Source: Taxillus chinensis | Taxonomy: Eukaryota > Streptophyta > Magnoliopsida > Santalales > Loranthaceae | Direction of reading: 5' to 3' | Assembly (NCBI GenBank): GCA_023512835.1 | Contig: CM042088.1 | Span: 10,284,078-10,348,077, forward strand | Length of the DNA: 64,000 nt | Part shown: piece after piece, positions 21,246 to 33,964 of the stretch | Layout: each line of letters begins with the position of its first letter | Position numbering within the stretch: the first letter of the stretch is position 1 | Translations under genes and position numbers: made by a program | Notes under the pieces: generated by a model | Seen by the model: only the letters and a program-made list of their open reading frames with translations | Databases searched by the model: none | Told to the model about the DNA's origin: nothing

Positions 21246-23939
21246 ATGATTGTTGCTTATTCACAAAAGAAAATGTTGCTGCAACTATGTCCCAAGTGTG
21301 AAACCTCAAGATGGAAGGAAAATGAACATACTAAGGGAATTATGATAGGCCAGGTGGCAAAAGTTGTACGGTATTTTCCCATTATACCTAGGTCGTAGAG
21401 GATGTTTAGATTTGAGGAGGCGCTTTAAATCTAAGATGGCATTCTTATAATAAAAGCCTTTGATGGGAAGATGCGACACCACTGGGATTCGGAGGCTTGG
21501 AATGCTATTGATGAAAGGTGGCGAGTTTTCACTTGAGCCTAATAATCTTAGGCTTGGACTTGCTGCTGATGGGATCAACCCATACAAAAATATGAGTTCC
21601 ACATATAGTTGTTGGCGATAATGCTTGTTGTATATAACCTACCACCTTCGTTGTGCATGAAGGATGAGTTCACTTTCTATCTACGTTGATTCCAGGACCT
21701 AAACAACTTGGAAATGACATAGACATTTACTTGCAACCCTTGATAGATGAGTTACAAGATTTATGGAGAGGAGTGTATACATATGATGTTCAGAAGAAAT
21801 TTTTCAATATGAGGGCTATGTTGTTATGGACAATAAATGATTTTCTAGCATATGGAAATCTTGCTGGTTGTGCAACTAAAGGGAGATACGCTTGTCCTTT
21901 ATGTGGCCCAAATACACATGCTCAATGGTTGAAGCATAGTAGGAAGATGTGCTTTGTAATCATATCAGATTTCTACTCGCAAATCATCCTTACAGAAGAA
22001 GAAGAACTACTTACTAAGTTAAGGAATAAAGCAACACCATATCCTACCATGGCAAAGGGTACGAAGTGGCAGCAATTACTCTATGTGGTCAATAATTTTG
22101 GAAAAGGTACGAAGAAGAGGAGTATGATGGAGAAGATATAATGTGGAAGAAGAAATCAATTTTTTCACTCTACCTTATTGGAAGGTCTTGCTTGTGCGTC
22201 ACAATTTGGATGTCATGCATGTTGAGAAGAACGTTTGTGAAAGTATAATCAATACACTATTAGATTGCAAGGGGAAATCAAAAGATCATACCAATCAAGA
22301 TTAGATTTAGAATTGATGGGCATTATGCCATAGCTCCATCCATATGAAGAAAACAATATCACTCGCCTTCCTCCTGCAGCATATACCTATCAAAATCTGA
22401 TAAGAAGTTGTTTTGTAAGAGACTATTTGACCTAAAATTGCCTTATGGCTATAGTTCTAAAATTAGCAATTGTGTTGATGTGGAGAAGCATAAGGCGACA
22501 GGACTTAAATCCCATGATTGTCATGTTCTTATGCAACAATTGTTGGCGGTTGCAATTAAGGGTCTAATGGAAGAAGGTCCTAGAGTGGAGGTTCTTCGAC
22601 TTTGCAAGCTTTTCCATGGAATGTGTCAACATGTTGTTGACAAGGACGAGATAGTACAATTAGAATTAGAGGCAGCGAAATTGTTTTCAAATTGGAAGAT
22701 TATTTTCCACCTTCATTCTTTGATATAATGATTCATTTGGTGGTACATCTTCCACGAGAGTGAGACAATGTGGGCATACAATTCGATGGATGTACCATTT
22801 TGAGAGGTGATTTTACTTTGTATTATGGAAATACTTTGTTCTCTCATATAATTAATTCATATGTTTTTCTCTCATACAATTAATTCTTACTAAGCTTAAT
22901 AACTTCCCTCACAATATTACTAGATATATGAAGGTACTCAAAGGGTTTGTATCAAACTATGCACGCCCGAAGGATCTATTGCAAATCGGTATCTTTCTCT
23001 TGAATATGTACGTTTTGTGAGACTTTTTTGAAGGAAAGTCCCAGTATGGTGATATTTTGTCTCTACACGGCTTGAAGAGCGTCCACTTTCAATCGGAATA
23101 AGTATGTCACTTGATGGGAAACATATAGCTATAGCACACCGCTATGTGCTATTTAACTTGGCTATCTGAGTCATTCCTAAAGTGAGTACTCTTCTTTAAC
23201 TAAGTATATATTATTATATTGAGAAGTATCTTTTTCAATATCTACTAATTTGCACAATTGCTATAGAATGCATATTGCCGAATTGAAGGAGTTGCATCCA
23301 AATTTGAAAAGAAAATCCATACTTAATATGGAATCAACATTCGAAGGGTTCCCTTGTGGTATTATAACAAGGTTATAAGTAGAAACCAAACATATGTATT
23401 TTTCTTTTTCATTAAATTCATATATAATAACTTGTTAACGAAAAAATATTTTTTCCAGCTTTTTAAAATGTACTACAGTGATGACATGCTACATCAATTA
23501 GCACAAGGTCCAAGCCCCAATGTCATATCTTACAAAGGCTATATGATTAATGGGATGCGGTTCCACAAAAAAATGGCGAAGAAAACTACTCAAAATAGTG
23601 GTGTTTATTTGGAATCACAAAGCAACGGACGGTTGAATGAGATAGAGGAGTATTTTTGGGATTATTAAGGAAATCATTTTGCTTGACTATCGCACCTTTA
23701 AGGTGCCTCTGTTTTGGTGTGATTGGGCAAACATTAAAGCTGGTGTTAAGAAGCTTGACTTTTATACTCTTGTAAACTTTAATGTAGGCCAAGCTCGGTC
23801 AATTAGGGATCCATTTATCTTTCATTGCAAGCTAAACAGGCATTCTATGCAAGAGAGAATGACACGTCAAATTGGTATATAGCTTTAAAAGGCTTCACCA
23901 AGAGGGTGTTTTGGAATGGATGACAGTGAAGAACAATGA
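21246..23939 (+). pseudogene. Second copy of the CACTA transposase gene, 5'-truncated
   Basis: Matches 11061-13782 and so lacks exon 1 and the N-terminal domain. Many single-base gaps break the frame (for example near 21430, 21780 and 22680). Open stretches 21686-22141 and 22408-22728 still show tnp2 motifs. Most gaps sit at CWG trinucleotides and may not be real. Confidence 0.88.
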
Positions 23940-24319
23940 ATGTTATTGTGTTCTTTTGACCTTTTTCATCCATTTAATGCCTTGTAGTTTTCTTTTGGGC
24001 TGGAAAACGGTGAAGAGCGGGAAATTCCTTTTGTGTTTCTTCGGTGTATTGTAAACATTTAATTTTGTCGGATTTAATTGGGGCTTTGACAGACTTTTGT
24101 GTTTCTTTAGTGTATTGTAAACATTTAATTTTGTCGATTTAATTGGGGCTTTGTGAGACTTGTGTTTCTTCATGTATTGTAAACATTGAGCGTGTTATGG
24201 TGTGAATCACAAAACAGCTTGCTTTTCACTTTTTAACACGTGAAAATATATATGATTACTATTTGCTATTTTTTCCATACAAAAATGACATAAAACTTAT
24301 GATTTGTTTGATGTTACGG

Positions 24320-26663
24320 GGGTTTGAAGTAGGTAGAAAGATGACATTGCTACGGAAGGGTAAAATCGTTGGCCGGCAATCAAATGAAGCGAGTTAAAGC
24401 CGGTGTAGAAGAAACAATACATGCAAACGGGTACACTTGCACAAAATTCGGAAGAAGGATAACCGAAAGGTATAAGGTTAGAGTTAGTAAGAGTAAATGC
24501 CTAGAGCTCAACAAGGAATGTAGCCCCTGCTAGAGTAGTGTTGGACTCACCACTAGTTCCATTAGTTCCAATAAATGAAGGGGAATTACCTCCAGATACT
24601 TCAAGAAAGAGGAGAAGATCCTTACTGATCAACTTGATGCGTTGGTTGAGGAAGAACCAATAAATACTATAGCGAAACCGGAAAATTTAGTTGATGAAGG
24701 AGATCCGGCAAATGTGGCTGATGAGATTGATCCAGAAAATTTAGCAGATGCGGAGAAACAGAGGAGATAAGGCGGATGCGAGAGAAACATGCAGATCTGG
24801 AAAATGTGGGTGAAGTGGAAAAAACCCATTATAAACAATGACGTTCAATGAATGAACCGGTTGGGTGCTCAATTTCTAGTAGTGGGAAGAAAAGAGGCAA
24901 AACTAGATTATCTTCACCAAGAAGAATGAAGGATTGATACAAATTACATGGAACAACGAAGGACAACCAGTTGGTACCCATTACGTATGGTTGGCTTCAT
25001 TCTTGGGTGTCTTTGGTTAGAGAGATTGTCCCATACGACCTTAGTGATTGGAGGAGAATGTCAAAAGCTATGAAAGATGTTCTTTGGGCCTCAATTCGGG
25101 TAAAAAAAAGCTTACACATATTATGGTTGTTTTAAAGTATCTCACTTTTTCATACACGTGCAAAAATTTATATATATAATCTTATTCATTTCTTCTTGTA
25201 GGCAAAATATGATGTCAATACGTGGCAAAAGAAGTGGTGCTTTAAACAAATGAATGATTTATGGAGATCCTCAAAGTCTAGGGTAGTCACGGAACTTGTG
25301 AACGCTAAAAGCGAGGCTGAACGCCTAGCATTAAAACCAGATAACATAAAGAGTGTTCTGAATGGAAAGCTTTTGTGAGACTTAAAACTAGCAAGGAACA
25401 TCATGTAAGTAAAATAGTTTGTCTTGCTTAATTAGTATGGGACAGTACACTAATTTATTGATGCTCAACTAATTGATGTTTTTAAATTGTTCAAAATTTG
25501 CATGAATAGAATATAAGGTCTAAATTCCAAGAGAGAAGAATGAAAGAGCGCCAATTACCTTAGGGTGCAAGGTTATGCACGAAACATTGCGGACATGGTA
25601 TGCAATTTTATGTTTTTTATCCACTTTGTGTATTTTTATTGTTGTCATTGTGGGTTTGTGTTTTCGGACTTCTTCCCTCTTGGGTCATGGGTCTGATTAT
25701 TTTTTGTAGTTATTTTTGATATATTCCAATATTTTTGGTAGGGTCAAGAGAATAAGGGTGAACGTATACATAGGATACAAGCCTTTCGGAAGGCCCATAC
25801 CAAGAAGAGTGGTGAGCTGTAAATGGCGGACTTTGCCTCTTTGTGAGTACTAAACTTGTTACAATTTTGTCTATTATTTATGTTGGTGTGATTGCTATAC
25901 TAACTTTGAACTTACATTTTTGTGTAGGAAAAATTGGATGAAATTATACGTAATAACCCTGGAATCATCTACGACGACCAATGTAAATAAGGATGCACTA
26001 ACCATTTTGTTAGGTAATCCCAAATCCGGTCGTATATTAGGCCAAGGAAGAGGGGTTACCAAATCGTGCTTGACAATTCTTGATATTTGTCAATCCAAGA
26101 TGGAGATGTATGAGAAAGAGCAAGATGCCCTCAAGACCCAAATGTCGAGATGATGGATATGTTAAAGGGTCATGTGGTAAGATCCTTTTATATCAATAAT
26201 CATACCATAAATGACTATATTCTAAAAAATCTTTCTAATGTACTTTCGCCTTAGGGTTCTAAACCACCACAAAGTGAAGAGCAATCCCACATATACCATC
26301 CCCACAGGTAAACAAAGTATAATTTCCTTTGTGATAGTTAATTGGACTACATATACAAGTGTTTATAATTTATTACTTGGTTGTTGGATATTATGGTAGA
26401 GTGTAGGCCATAAATTTTCTGCCACTAGAGATGCGTACTTGCTTGATTGGTCGAGAGTAGTTGCGGAGGGTCGTTGGAGTTCTAGTGATCCCAATGTAAT
26501 GGTTCACAACATTCCTCTTGGACAACAATTCATGCGAGTGTGGGTTGATGTGGCAAAAGCACCGAATGCTTATTTATTTCGCCCAAATCGGGAGATGCTC
26601 ACTCCTTGGAGAAGCTATTGGTACGACGGTTGCATGGCTGTTGAAAAAGTTATTGCAAGGTGA
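24320..26663 (+). pseudogene. Second copy of the TNPA-like gene, frameshifted
   Basis: Matches 14168-16533 exon by exon, with the same intron positions. The acidic repeat region (about 24690-24800) and nearly every later exon have small gaps compared with the first copy, so no long frame remains. The gaps fall on CAG/CTG/CCG sites. Confidence 0.85.
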
Positions 26664-27904
26664 GATGTTTTCCTTTGCGAAATATGCATATACATGTGTT
26701 TGTATGCTTTTAAAATGTGTTTCTTCCCCTACTTTATCTTCTTTGGAAGTTTCATTTGTTGTATGCATGTTAATTCATGTTTTCCACAACTAGGGCAAGC
26801 AACTGGAGCTTAATTTGTATTATCTTTTTTATAGTTATTTCATGTTTTAAAATCCTATCCTTCAAATGACTGCAACCTTCAAGGTTTACACATAAACACT
26901 AGATTTTTCATCCTTTTTTCCCCTTGCCCTCTAAGATAGGTTAGTTTGAGACGAATAGGAGTGTTTTATGCTTATCATCAACGGTACATCTTCCCATTCT
27001 TTTGGTTAATTTGATTTGTATGTACAAACCTTGGGTCTAAACTCTTGCTATGTAATTTTGAACCCACCCATTCCATGTGAAATTGAGCGGTCATTGATGA
27101 GAAACATTGCATATTTGTGGGTTTTGCTTTTGAAATTTCTTGGGTTGCATTGGGTCCTTGCTGAATTTCGTCTTAGGTTGAGTTTTTTCCACAACACGTC
27201 TTCTAGGCGCGTCTGCTGATTTTCTGCAATGGCTTCACATTGGAAAAGGCTTAGAGTGTGTTTGTGGGGACTTTATTTTTGTTTAAGAAACCTCATACCC
27301 CATTTTTTTTTGGTTCTTGGTTTCGGGAAAAAAAATGAAAACTCCAATTGCTTGCCCTTGATAAAATCTTCGTTGAGATTTATTTCATGTTTTATTGAAA
27401 TCTCATACCCCCATTTATCCACATAATGCTCATATATTCTGCCATGATACATATTAATACTTATATATTCATCTTGCATAGGTAAGTAATAACAAATGCC
27501 GACTGGAGTGCTCAATGCGGGTGATAATTAAGGTAACTGTTCATTCAATTTGTAAATCAAATTAATGATATAGATATATAATAATATTGACGACTTATTA
27601 TTATTTTTTTTTGCAGAATGATGGAGTTTTGTGGTAATTTATTCTGGCATGGAATGAAGATTACATTAGGGATTTTGTTTTGAGACATTTTGAATTTGTA
27701 TTATGGTTTGTAAAATATTTTGAACATAGTTATTTATTTTGGATTGTAACACTTAATACTATTTTTCAATGGGGAATATATTATTATTATTTTTGATGGT
27801 TTGTTTTTTTTAATATTTGTAGTTTTCGAACTTTAATGATATTTATGAAATTGAAACCAATAATTGTAACCATTTGAGGGGGCTTATTGTATTTGTGGCA
27901 TCTA

Positions 27905-28257
27905 CTATAAGCCTTTTTTGGTGTGTTAGGTCGCCTTGGCTTATGGTATGTCGGACACTTTGTAACACAAAAAAGGTCATATTGTATGATTTTCGGCAAC
28001 ACATAATTGTAAGACACTAAAAAGTGTTATGTAGAGAGTTTATAATAAGCTTAAAAAAAGCTTACGAAATTGTTTCATAATACAATAACATGTGTTACCG
28101 TATGACCTACCATAACATAAAATTGTAACACATCAAAAAGTGTTACTGAAAGTGGGGACTTTCCATAAGCCAAGCGGGCCTAACACCCCAAAAAGTGTTA
28201 CGGTATCCTACGTAACACACTTTCGTGTTACTAAAGGCCTGATTTCTTGTAGTGCGA
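27905..28257 (+). repeat. Second copy of the CACTA right end
   Basis: Repeats 17787-18139, including the inverted subterminal stem, the TIR (28239-28254) and CGA (28255-28257). There is no matching left TIR for this copy. Confidence 0.85.
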
Positions 28258-31131
28258 TTATAGAGATCTGAACTGGGCCAGTCCGAAAGACAACTTCCCG
28301 CTTCCTCATATTGATACCCTAATGGATAATACTGACAAAACATGCTCTATTCTCATTCATGGATGGCTTCTCGGGCTACAACCAGTTCGTATGGCCCTCG
28401 AACACAAGGAGAGGGCCACTTTCACGACACTTTGGGGCACATTCTATTATAATGTGATCTGTTTAGTCCGAAGAATGCGGGGGCAACCTATCAACGAAAC
28501 ATGGTGACCCGATTCCACGACATGATGCATAAAGAAGTCGAGGTCTATGTGGATGATATGATAGCTAAATCGCGGAGCATTCAAGATCACATTGAAGTAC
28601 TCCGTAAGCTTTTTTAATAGACTACGGCAATATCAACTCAAATTGAACCCTGAAAAATGCACTTTTGGAGCCATGTCGGGAAAACTGTTAGGTTTCCTTG
28701 TGAGCCAAAAAAGAGTGAAAATTGATCCAGGCAAGGTTCGAGCTATCCAAGAGATGCCTCCACCACAGTATCAAGGAGGTCGGAGGATTCCTCGGACGGT
28801 TGAATTACATTGCCCGATTCATTTCATAATTAACGGCCATATGCGAACCCATTTTCAAGACATTACGGAAGGATAACCCCGAAGTTTGGAATGACAAATG
28901 TCAAGAAGCTTTTGACGGATCAAACAATATCCTCCGATCCACTTGTTTTAGTCCCCCCAGTACCAGACAGCCCTTGATCTTATACTTGGCGTTCGGGAGT
29001 CCTCAATGGGTTGTGTCTTGGGGCAACATGATTCTACAGGCAAGAAGGAGCAAGCGATTTATTATCTCGAGAAGAAGTTCACCATCAATGAAGAGAACTA
29101 TACCTGTTGGAAAAGACATGTTGTGCCCTTGTGTGGATAACAAGACGATTAAGGTAGTACAATCTTTATCATACCACATGGCTGATTTCAAGGCATGATC
29201 CACTCAAATATCTCTTGGAAAAGCCATCCATCTCTGGAAGAATTGCCAAATGGCAATGGGTCCTATCGAATATGATATCATCTATGTGCCTCAAAAGCCA
29301 TCAAAGGGAGTGCAATAGTTGATTACTTGGCGAACAGAGCACTAAAGATTACGAGCCTGTGACTATTGGATTTCCGGATGAGCACATCAACATCCTTATA
29401 GGCAGGTATCGGACATGTGGACTATGTCGTTTAATGGAGCCTCCGGTCTCTTGGGGCACGGCACTGGGCCATCTTAATATCTCCAAAGGGCGAACATTTC
29501 TCAATGGCAGCAAAGTTAACCTTCCCTTGCACCAACAACGTAGAAGAATATGAGGCCTGTGTGATGGGACTTTAAGAAGCAATTAGCAGAGGAATTAAAA
29601 AATTATGAGTGTTTGGCGATTCGACACTCATCATTTTTCAAGTAAGGGGTGAATGGGAGACTCAAAACCACAAACTAATCCCCTATCGGGAGTATGTTAC
29701 AGAGTTAGCCGAGCAATTCGAAGACATCACATTCGAGCATATGCCTAGGGAATACAATCGGATTCCTGATGCGCTAGCCACTCTAGCCTCCCTCCTTTGG
29801 CTAGACACAACGTTGGAAGTCCGGTCTTTCAATATCCGTATACAAGATACTCCTGCACATTGCATAGTCGTTGAAGGAAATATCGAAGAAAAGCCTTGGT
29901 TTGATGATGTCAAATAGTATTTGCTCAAGCAAGAATACCCAATGAAGGCCTCGTGTCCGATAAAAAAAATATTCGAAGGTTGGCATCCAATTATTACCTT
30001 GATGGTCCCATTCTATATAAGCGAAATCATGACATGGTGTTCTGTGGTGTGTGGCAAAAGAAGAGTCAAAACAGATAATGAAAGAAGTGCATGAAGGAGA
30101 ATGTGGTTCACACGTAAATGGACATGCATTAACAAGGCAAATTATGCGAATGGGCTATTATTGGGCCACCATGGAAAAGGATTGCATTGAATATGTGCGA
30201 AATGCCTCAAGTGTCAAATTTATGGTGATAAAATCCAAGTACCGCCATCCAGCTGCATGTGATGGTTTCCCCGTGGCTGTTTTCACTTTGGGGCATCGAT
30301 GTGATCGGATCGATATCTCTGAAAGCATCCAATGGTCATCGTTTCATTTTGGTGGCCATCGATTACTTTACCAAGTGGGTAGAAGCGGCGTCATATGCCA
30401 ACGTCACACAAGCCGTGGTACTTAGATTTATGCGGAGTAACATCATATGCCGTATGGACTTCTTGAGCAGATCATACGGACAATGCCACCAATCCAACAA
30501 TCGGATGATGGTAAATTGTGCGAAACGTACAAAATTCAACACCGAACTCGCCCCCTATCGCCGAAAGATGAATGGAGCAGTTAAGCGGCCAATAAAAACA
30601 TCAAGAACATTATCGGAAAGATGACGGAAACATACAAAGATTGGCATGAGAAGCTACCATATGCTTTGCATGCTTACCGCACCTCGGTATGAACATCAAC
30701 TGGGACAACTCCATTTTCTTTGGTTTATGGTATGGAGGCGTCTTACCTATCGAAGTGGGGATACCTTCCCTCCGAGTACTCAAGGATACTCGGCTCGAAG
30801 AAGCAGATGGGCCCAAAGTCATTATGAACAGTTGAACTTAATCGAAGGCAAACGCTTGGCGGTGTTTGCGAGAGGACAGCTATATCAACAGAGAATGATG
30901 AACAACTACAATAAAAAGGAGAAGCCCAGAAGCTTTCAAGCGGGTGACCTTGTCCTCAAAAAGATTTTACCAATTCAACATGACCATAGAGGCAAGTGGA
31001 CTCCCAATTATGAAGGCCCATATGTTATGAAGAAAGCATTCTCAAGAGGCGCCTTAATCCTTGCTAGAATGGATGGTGATGAGCTCCCTAACCCAGTGAA
31101 TAGCGACGTAGTGAAAAAATTCTATGCTTGA
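28255..31131 (+). pseudogene. pol: Second copy of Tat pol 3' half (RT to integrase)
   Basis: Matches 18137-21036. RT, both RNase H domains and integrase are recognisable in pieces, for example 29609-29917 (aRH C-terminal half) and 30646-31131 (integrase C-terminus ending VKKFYA). It keeps the TAA/TAG stops of the first copy and adds CWG-linked gaps. The second hairpin pair follows at 31210-31314. Confidence 0.85.
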
Positions 31132-31209
31132 CTCTCCCATCCAAATGAGGATTTCCTTAATCTTTCTTTCGGGACATGGAAGGAATAAAGCATGACAGCA
31201 ATGAGTGGA

Positions 31210-31314
31210 CTTCGTGAAAACCCGAAACGGCACCAAGGGTAAACTACAAAGCTCCAACAAAAGACAAAGAAGCAAACAAAGGCGGACTTGGTGAAAACCT
31301 GAAAGGGCACCAAG
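31210..31314 (+). other. Second copy of the paired 3' UTR hairpins
   Basis: Identical in sequence to 21115-21219, as part of the tandem copy; units at 31210-31237 and 31287-31314. Confidence 0.55.
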
Positions 31315-31340
31315 GGTAAAATACAAAGCCAAAAACAAAT

Positions 31341-31846
31341 CTTGAAGGATGAAATCAATCAGAATCTCGGAGGATCATGACCACATAAAATATGGACACA
31401 GCACTATTTAAAAACAGCAGCTACAAACAGTGGAAGCTAAGGCACACCCGAATGAAATTTGTACATTATGCTTTTAAAGACTTGCAATTCTGTTTATCAG
31501 ATTATAACAATGGGCACTTTTTATGATATACATATGTTTTGTGGAATTAAACCAACAAAAATCCCATTTTATATCCTTAATCATGTTTTATCGTCTTCAT
31601 TTCACATTTAAGTAGAATATTTTAAATCCCAGTAAGCTCTTTTGGCATTGCCTTATGAATAGGGTCGAGTGCAAAATCCCCAAACAAGTTAAGTCCCCCA
31701 GTTCAGAGTACCAATATCTCCATAGAATATCAATATCCCCAGCGAAGCTGTCAAGTCAAGCTCCTTAATGTGGTGAAGCTAAATCAAACAGACCCTTCAT
31801 CCACAAAAAGGGAGGTCCCCAGCAAAGATGGAATGGACTCCCCAGG
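31341..31846 (+). other. Tat 3' UTR, first part
   Basis: Non-coding; aligns with about 50520-51050 of the second Tat element. It ends in ccagg at the left boundary of the inserted chromovirus; the other side begins ccgcc. The imperfect 5-bp duplication would fit one lost CAG. Confidence 0.7.
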
Positions 31847-33626
31847 TGTCACGCCCGGTTTCAACCCGAGGAAACCGGTACGTGACTCCCTTTACCCACA
31901 CGGAGGGCAAAGGGGTAGGATACAAAACAAGAATTTAACATTTTAAACATCCACAACATTCAAGAAAGTAATATTCATTAAAAGCAATCCAAACCAGTTT
32001 ATTACAACAAAATCCTTTCCCCACTTGGGTTACATCAATTCCCATAATAAAAATAACATAAACAAATTAAATAAATAAGGTCTTCCACCTTGGGGTCCCA
32101 CCTAACGCCGTAGGTTCCGAAAAGAAAACAACATGGTAGGAGGGGTGAGCAACCACGGCTCGGTAGGGATCATGTCTCCCACCCATCCCATGACCGATAT
32201 CTACATGCCTTGTGCACAAGTGCTGTGTCGTGATACAATTATCCCACCAAATATGGTTACAGGCTATAACGAGAAACACGGTCATACATGGGCAAGTACA
32301 TAAACACTCCCGGGCTTCCACAGCCACCGGGTTTCAAGAACAGTCCCGGGCTTCCACACCACCGGGTTCCACAAAACAGTCCCGGGCTTCCACGGCCACC
32401 GGGTTCCACAAAACGAGTCCCGGGCTTCCACGGCCACCGGGTTCCACAAAACAGTCCCGGGCTTCCACGCCACCGGGTTCCTCAAAACAGTCCCGGGCTT
32501 CCACAGACCACCGGGTGTACAAGCAAACACGCGGCACACATGGCCATACGGGCATAACATCAAGCACTTAGTATGCTTAGTCACACGGAATAACATCGAA
32601 CACTTAGCATGCATATATCCACAAGCTCATAAACCCGGCCACACGGACATAATCTAACACACTTGACGTGCGGGGCCTCACGGGCATTTCCACAAACACA
32701 TAACAAGCACGGCCTCACGGGCTTAATTTCAAACACTTGGCAGGCATATACACATAACTATATTCACAAGGCTTTTCATCAAACATATAGCATATAGACC
32801 ACAGAACCACACCAAAATGCCACTGAAGGCCAACATTCATATAGGAGATCACACCTATATGAATTTACATATATATATATAAACGGATACAGCCCAGAAT
32901 CGCCCTAGGACCCTAGGACGGAGGAGGGTTTAGGAAGAAACAGAACCCCTACCTTAAAGCGGCTCTTCCTTGCTCCCGCGCAAAGCTGTCCTCCCCACGC
33001 AAGATGCTCCGGCAGCAACCAGCAACTCCCCTTCCCTCTCTCTCTCTAGCTCTCTCTCTCTCTCGGGCAGCCCGGTGCAAGCAAAGGGAACACAAAACCC
33101 TAAACTCAAACTCAAGCCCTCCTTATATAGACACCATCCACATCAAAACGACGTAGTTTTGATTAAGTGAATCCCGGGATCAAAACGACGTAGTTTTGAT
33201 CACACAAGTTACCACCTTTCCACAACCATACACACCAAAATATTCGAATTTCAACATGGTCCTTTGGAGAAAGTTCCTTAGAATGTCAAAACCAAGGGAA
33301 CCATGCAAAAATATGGCTGCACGCCAATTTGCACGTGAATTCCCAATTCACGTGCAACTCCATATGAACTCCAAATGCTCTCAAACTTCACCCCTAGCCT
33401 TCTTGCATCATTTAGAAGACAATTACACTTGCCGTGAATTGGTCCCATATCACGTGCACCTCACACACACGTCCATTTGGCCTGAAACTTCGTGGTAGAT
33501 AGAGGACATCATTTAAACATCTTTCCTTTTGCACGTGAATTCATTGGAGTCCATCTACTAGGTCAAAATCTAGAAAAACTCTACTCGGGAGGCAAGGCCG
33601 ACTAACTCAAGGTACGGGTCCTTACA
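31847..33626 (-). repeat. 3' LTR of the chromovirus
   Basis: Read on the minus strand it starts TGTAAGGACCC and ends GGGCGTGACA. It contains a TATA box (+ strand cttatatagacacc, near 33121-33134), a CT/GA microsatellite (33040-33065) and a minisatellite. Differences from the other LTR cluster at CAG/CTG, including gaps in both. Confidence 0.9.
32309..32516 (-). repeat. LTR minisatellite, six ~37-bp units
   Basis: Each unit contains cccgggcttcc and ccaccggg, joined by acaaaacagt. The same array is at 39555-39770 in the other LTR. Confidence 0.9.
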
Positions 33627-33640
33627 TCCTCTCCCCCTTA
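33627..33640 (-). other. Polypurine tract of the chromovirus
   Basis: Minus-strand aagggggagagga directly before the 3' LTR start; the normal plus-strand primer in gypsy elements. Confidence 0.85.
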
Positions 33641-33964
33641 AGACTTTTCGTCCTCGAAAAGAAATAACATACGAGGAAAACAACCACAAACTACCCATTT
33701 GCCACCTGGCAAGCCACAACACCCAAATGCTACCCATTTGCCACCCGGCAAGCCACAACACCCAAATGGGTCATACACCACACACAGACAACAGACATAA
33801 CAAGCGTACCACCATAATCCATAACCACAATCACCACAATAATGCACAGAACACATGTCCACATGTCTTTAAAAGACAATACAAATACATCAACTAATAC
33901 AAGAAAACACATCACAAGGAAACATCACCATCCCTTGGCCAACGACCACCTCCCACGCTTAAGA

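Larger units (their letters stand above)
21246..31340 (+). repeat. Tandem second copy of 11061-21245
   Basis: 21246 onward follows the sequence starting at 11061 (inside the transposase gene) and continues to 31340, equivalent to 21245, where unique 3' UTR resumes. Copy 2 is about 90 bp shorter. Differences are mostly 1-3-base changes at CAG, CTG or CCG, for example CAG read as CGG or CG (15443 versus about 25588). The unit starts and ends at places with no relation to element boundaries, and there is only trivial homology at the join. It is either a real tandem duplication with poor consensus or an assembly artefact. Confidence 0.93.

Noticed and set aside
21246..31340. Reading the second copy as an independently decayed second CACTA/Tat insertion
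   Set aside because: It begins mid-gene, has no left TIR or LTR, and continues colinearly through two unrelated elements, so it is a segment copy.
32309..32516. Regular repeats that could suggest a CRISPR array (also 39555-39770 and 41249-41889)
   Set aside because: Units are head-to-tail without unique spacers, lie in LTRs or a 3' UTR, and the DNA is plant nuclear.
32212..32571. Overlapping repetitive proteins on both strands
   Set aside because: Translation of the LTR minisatellite.
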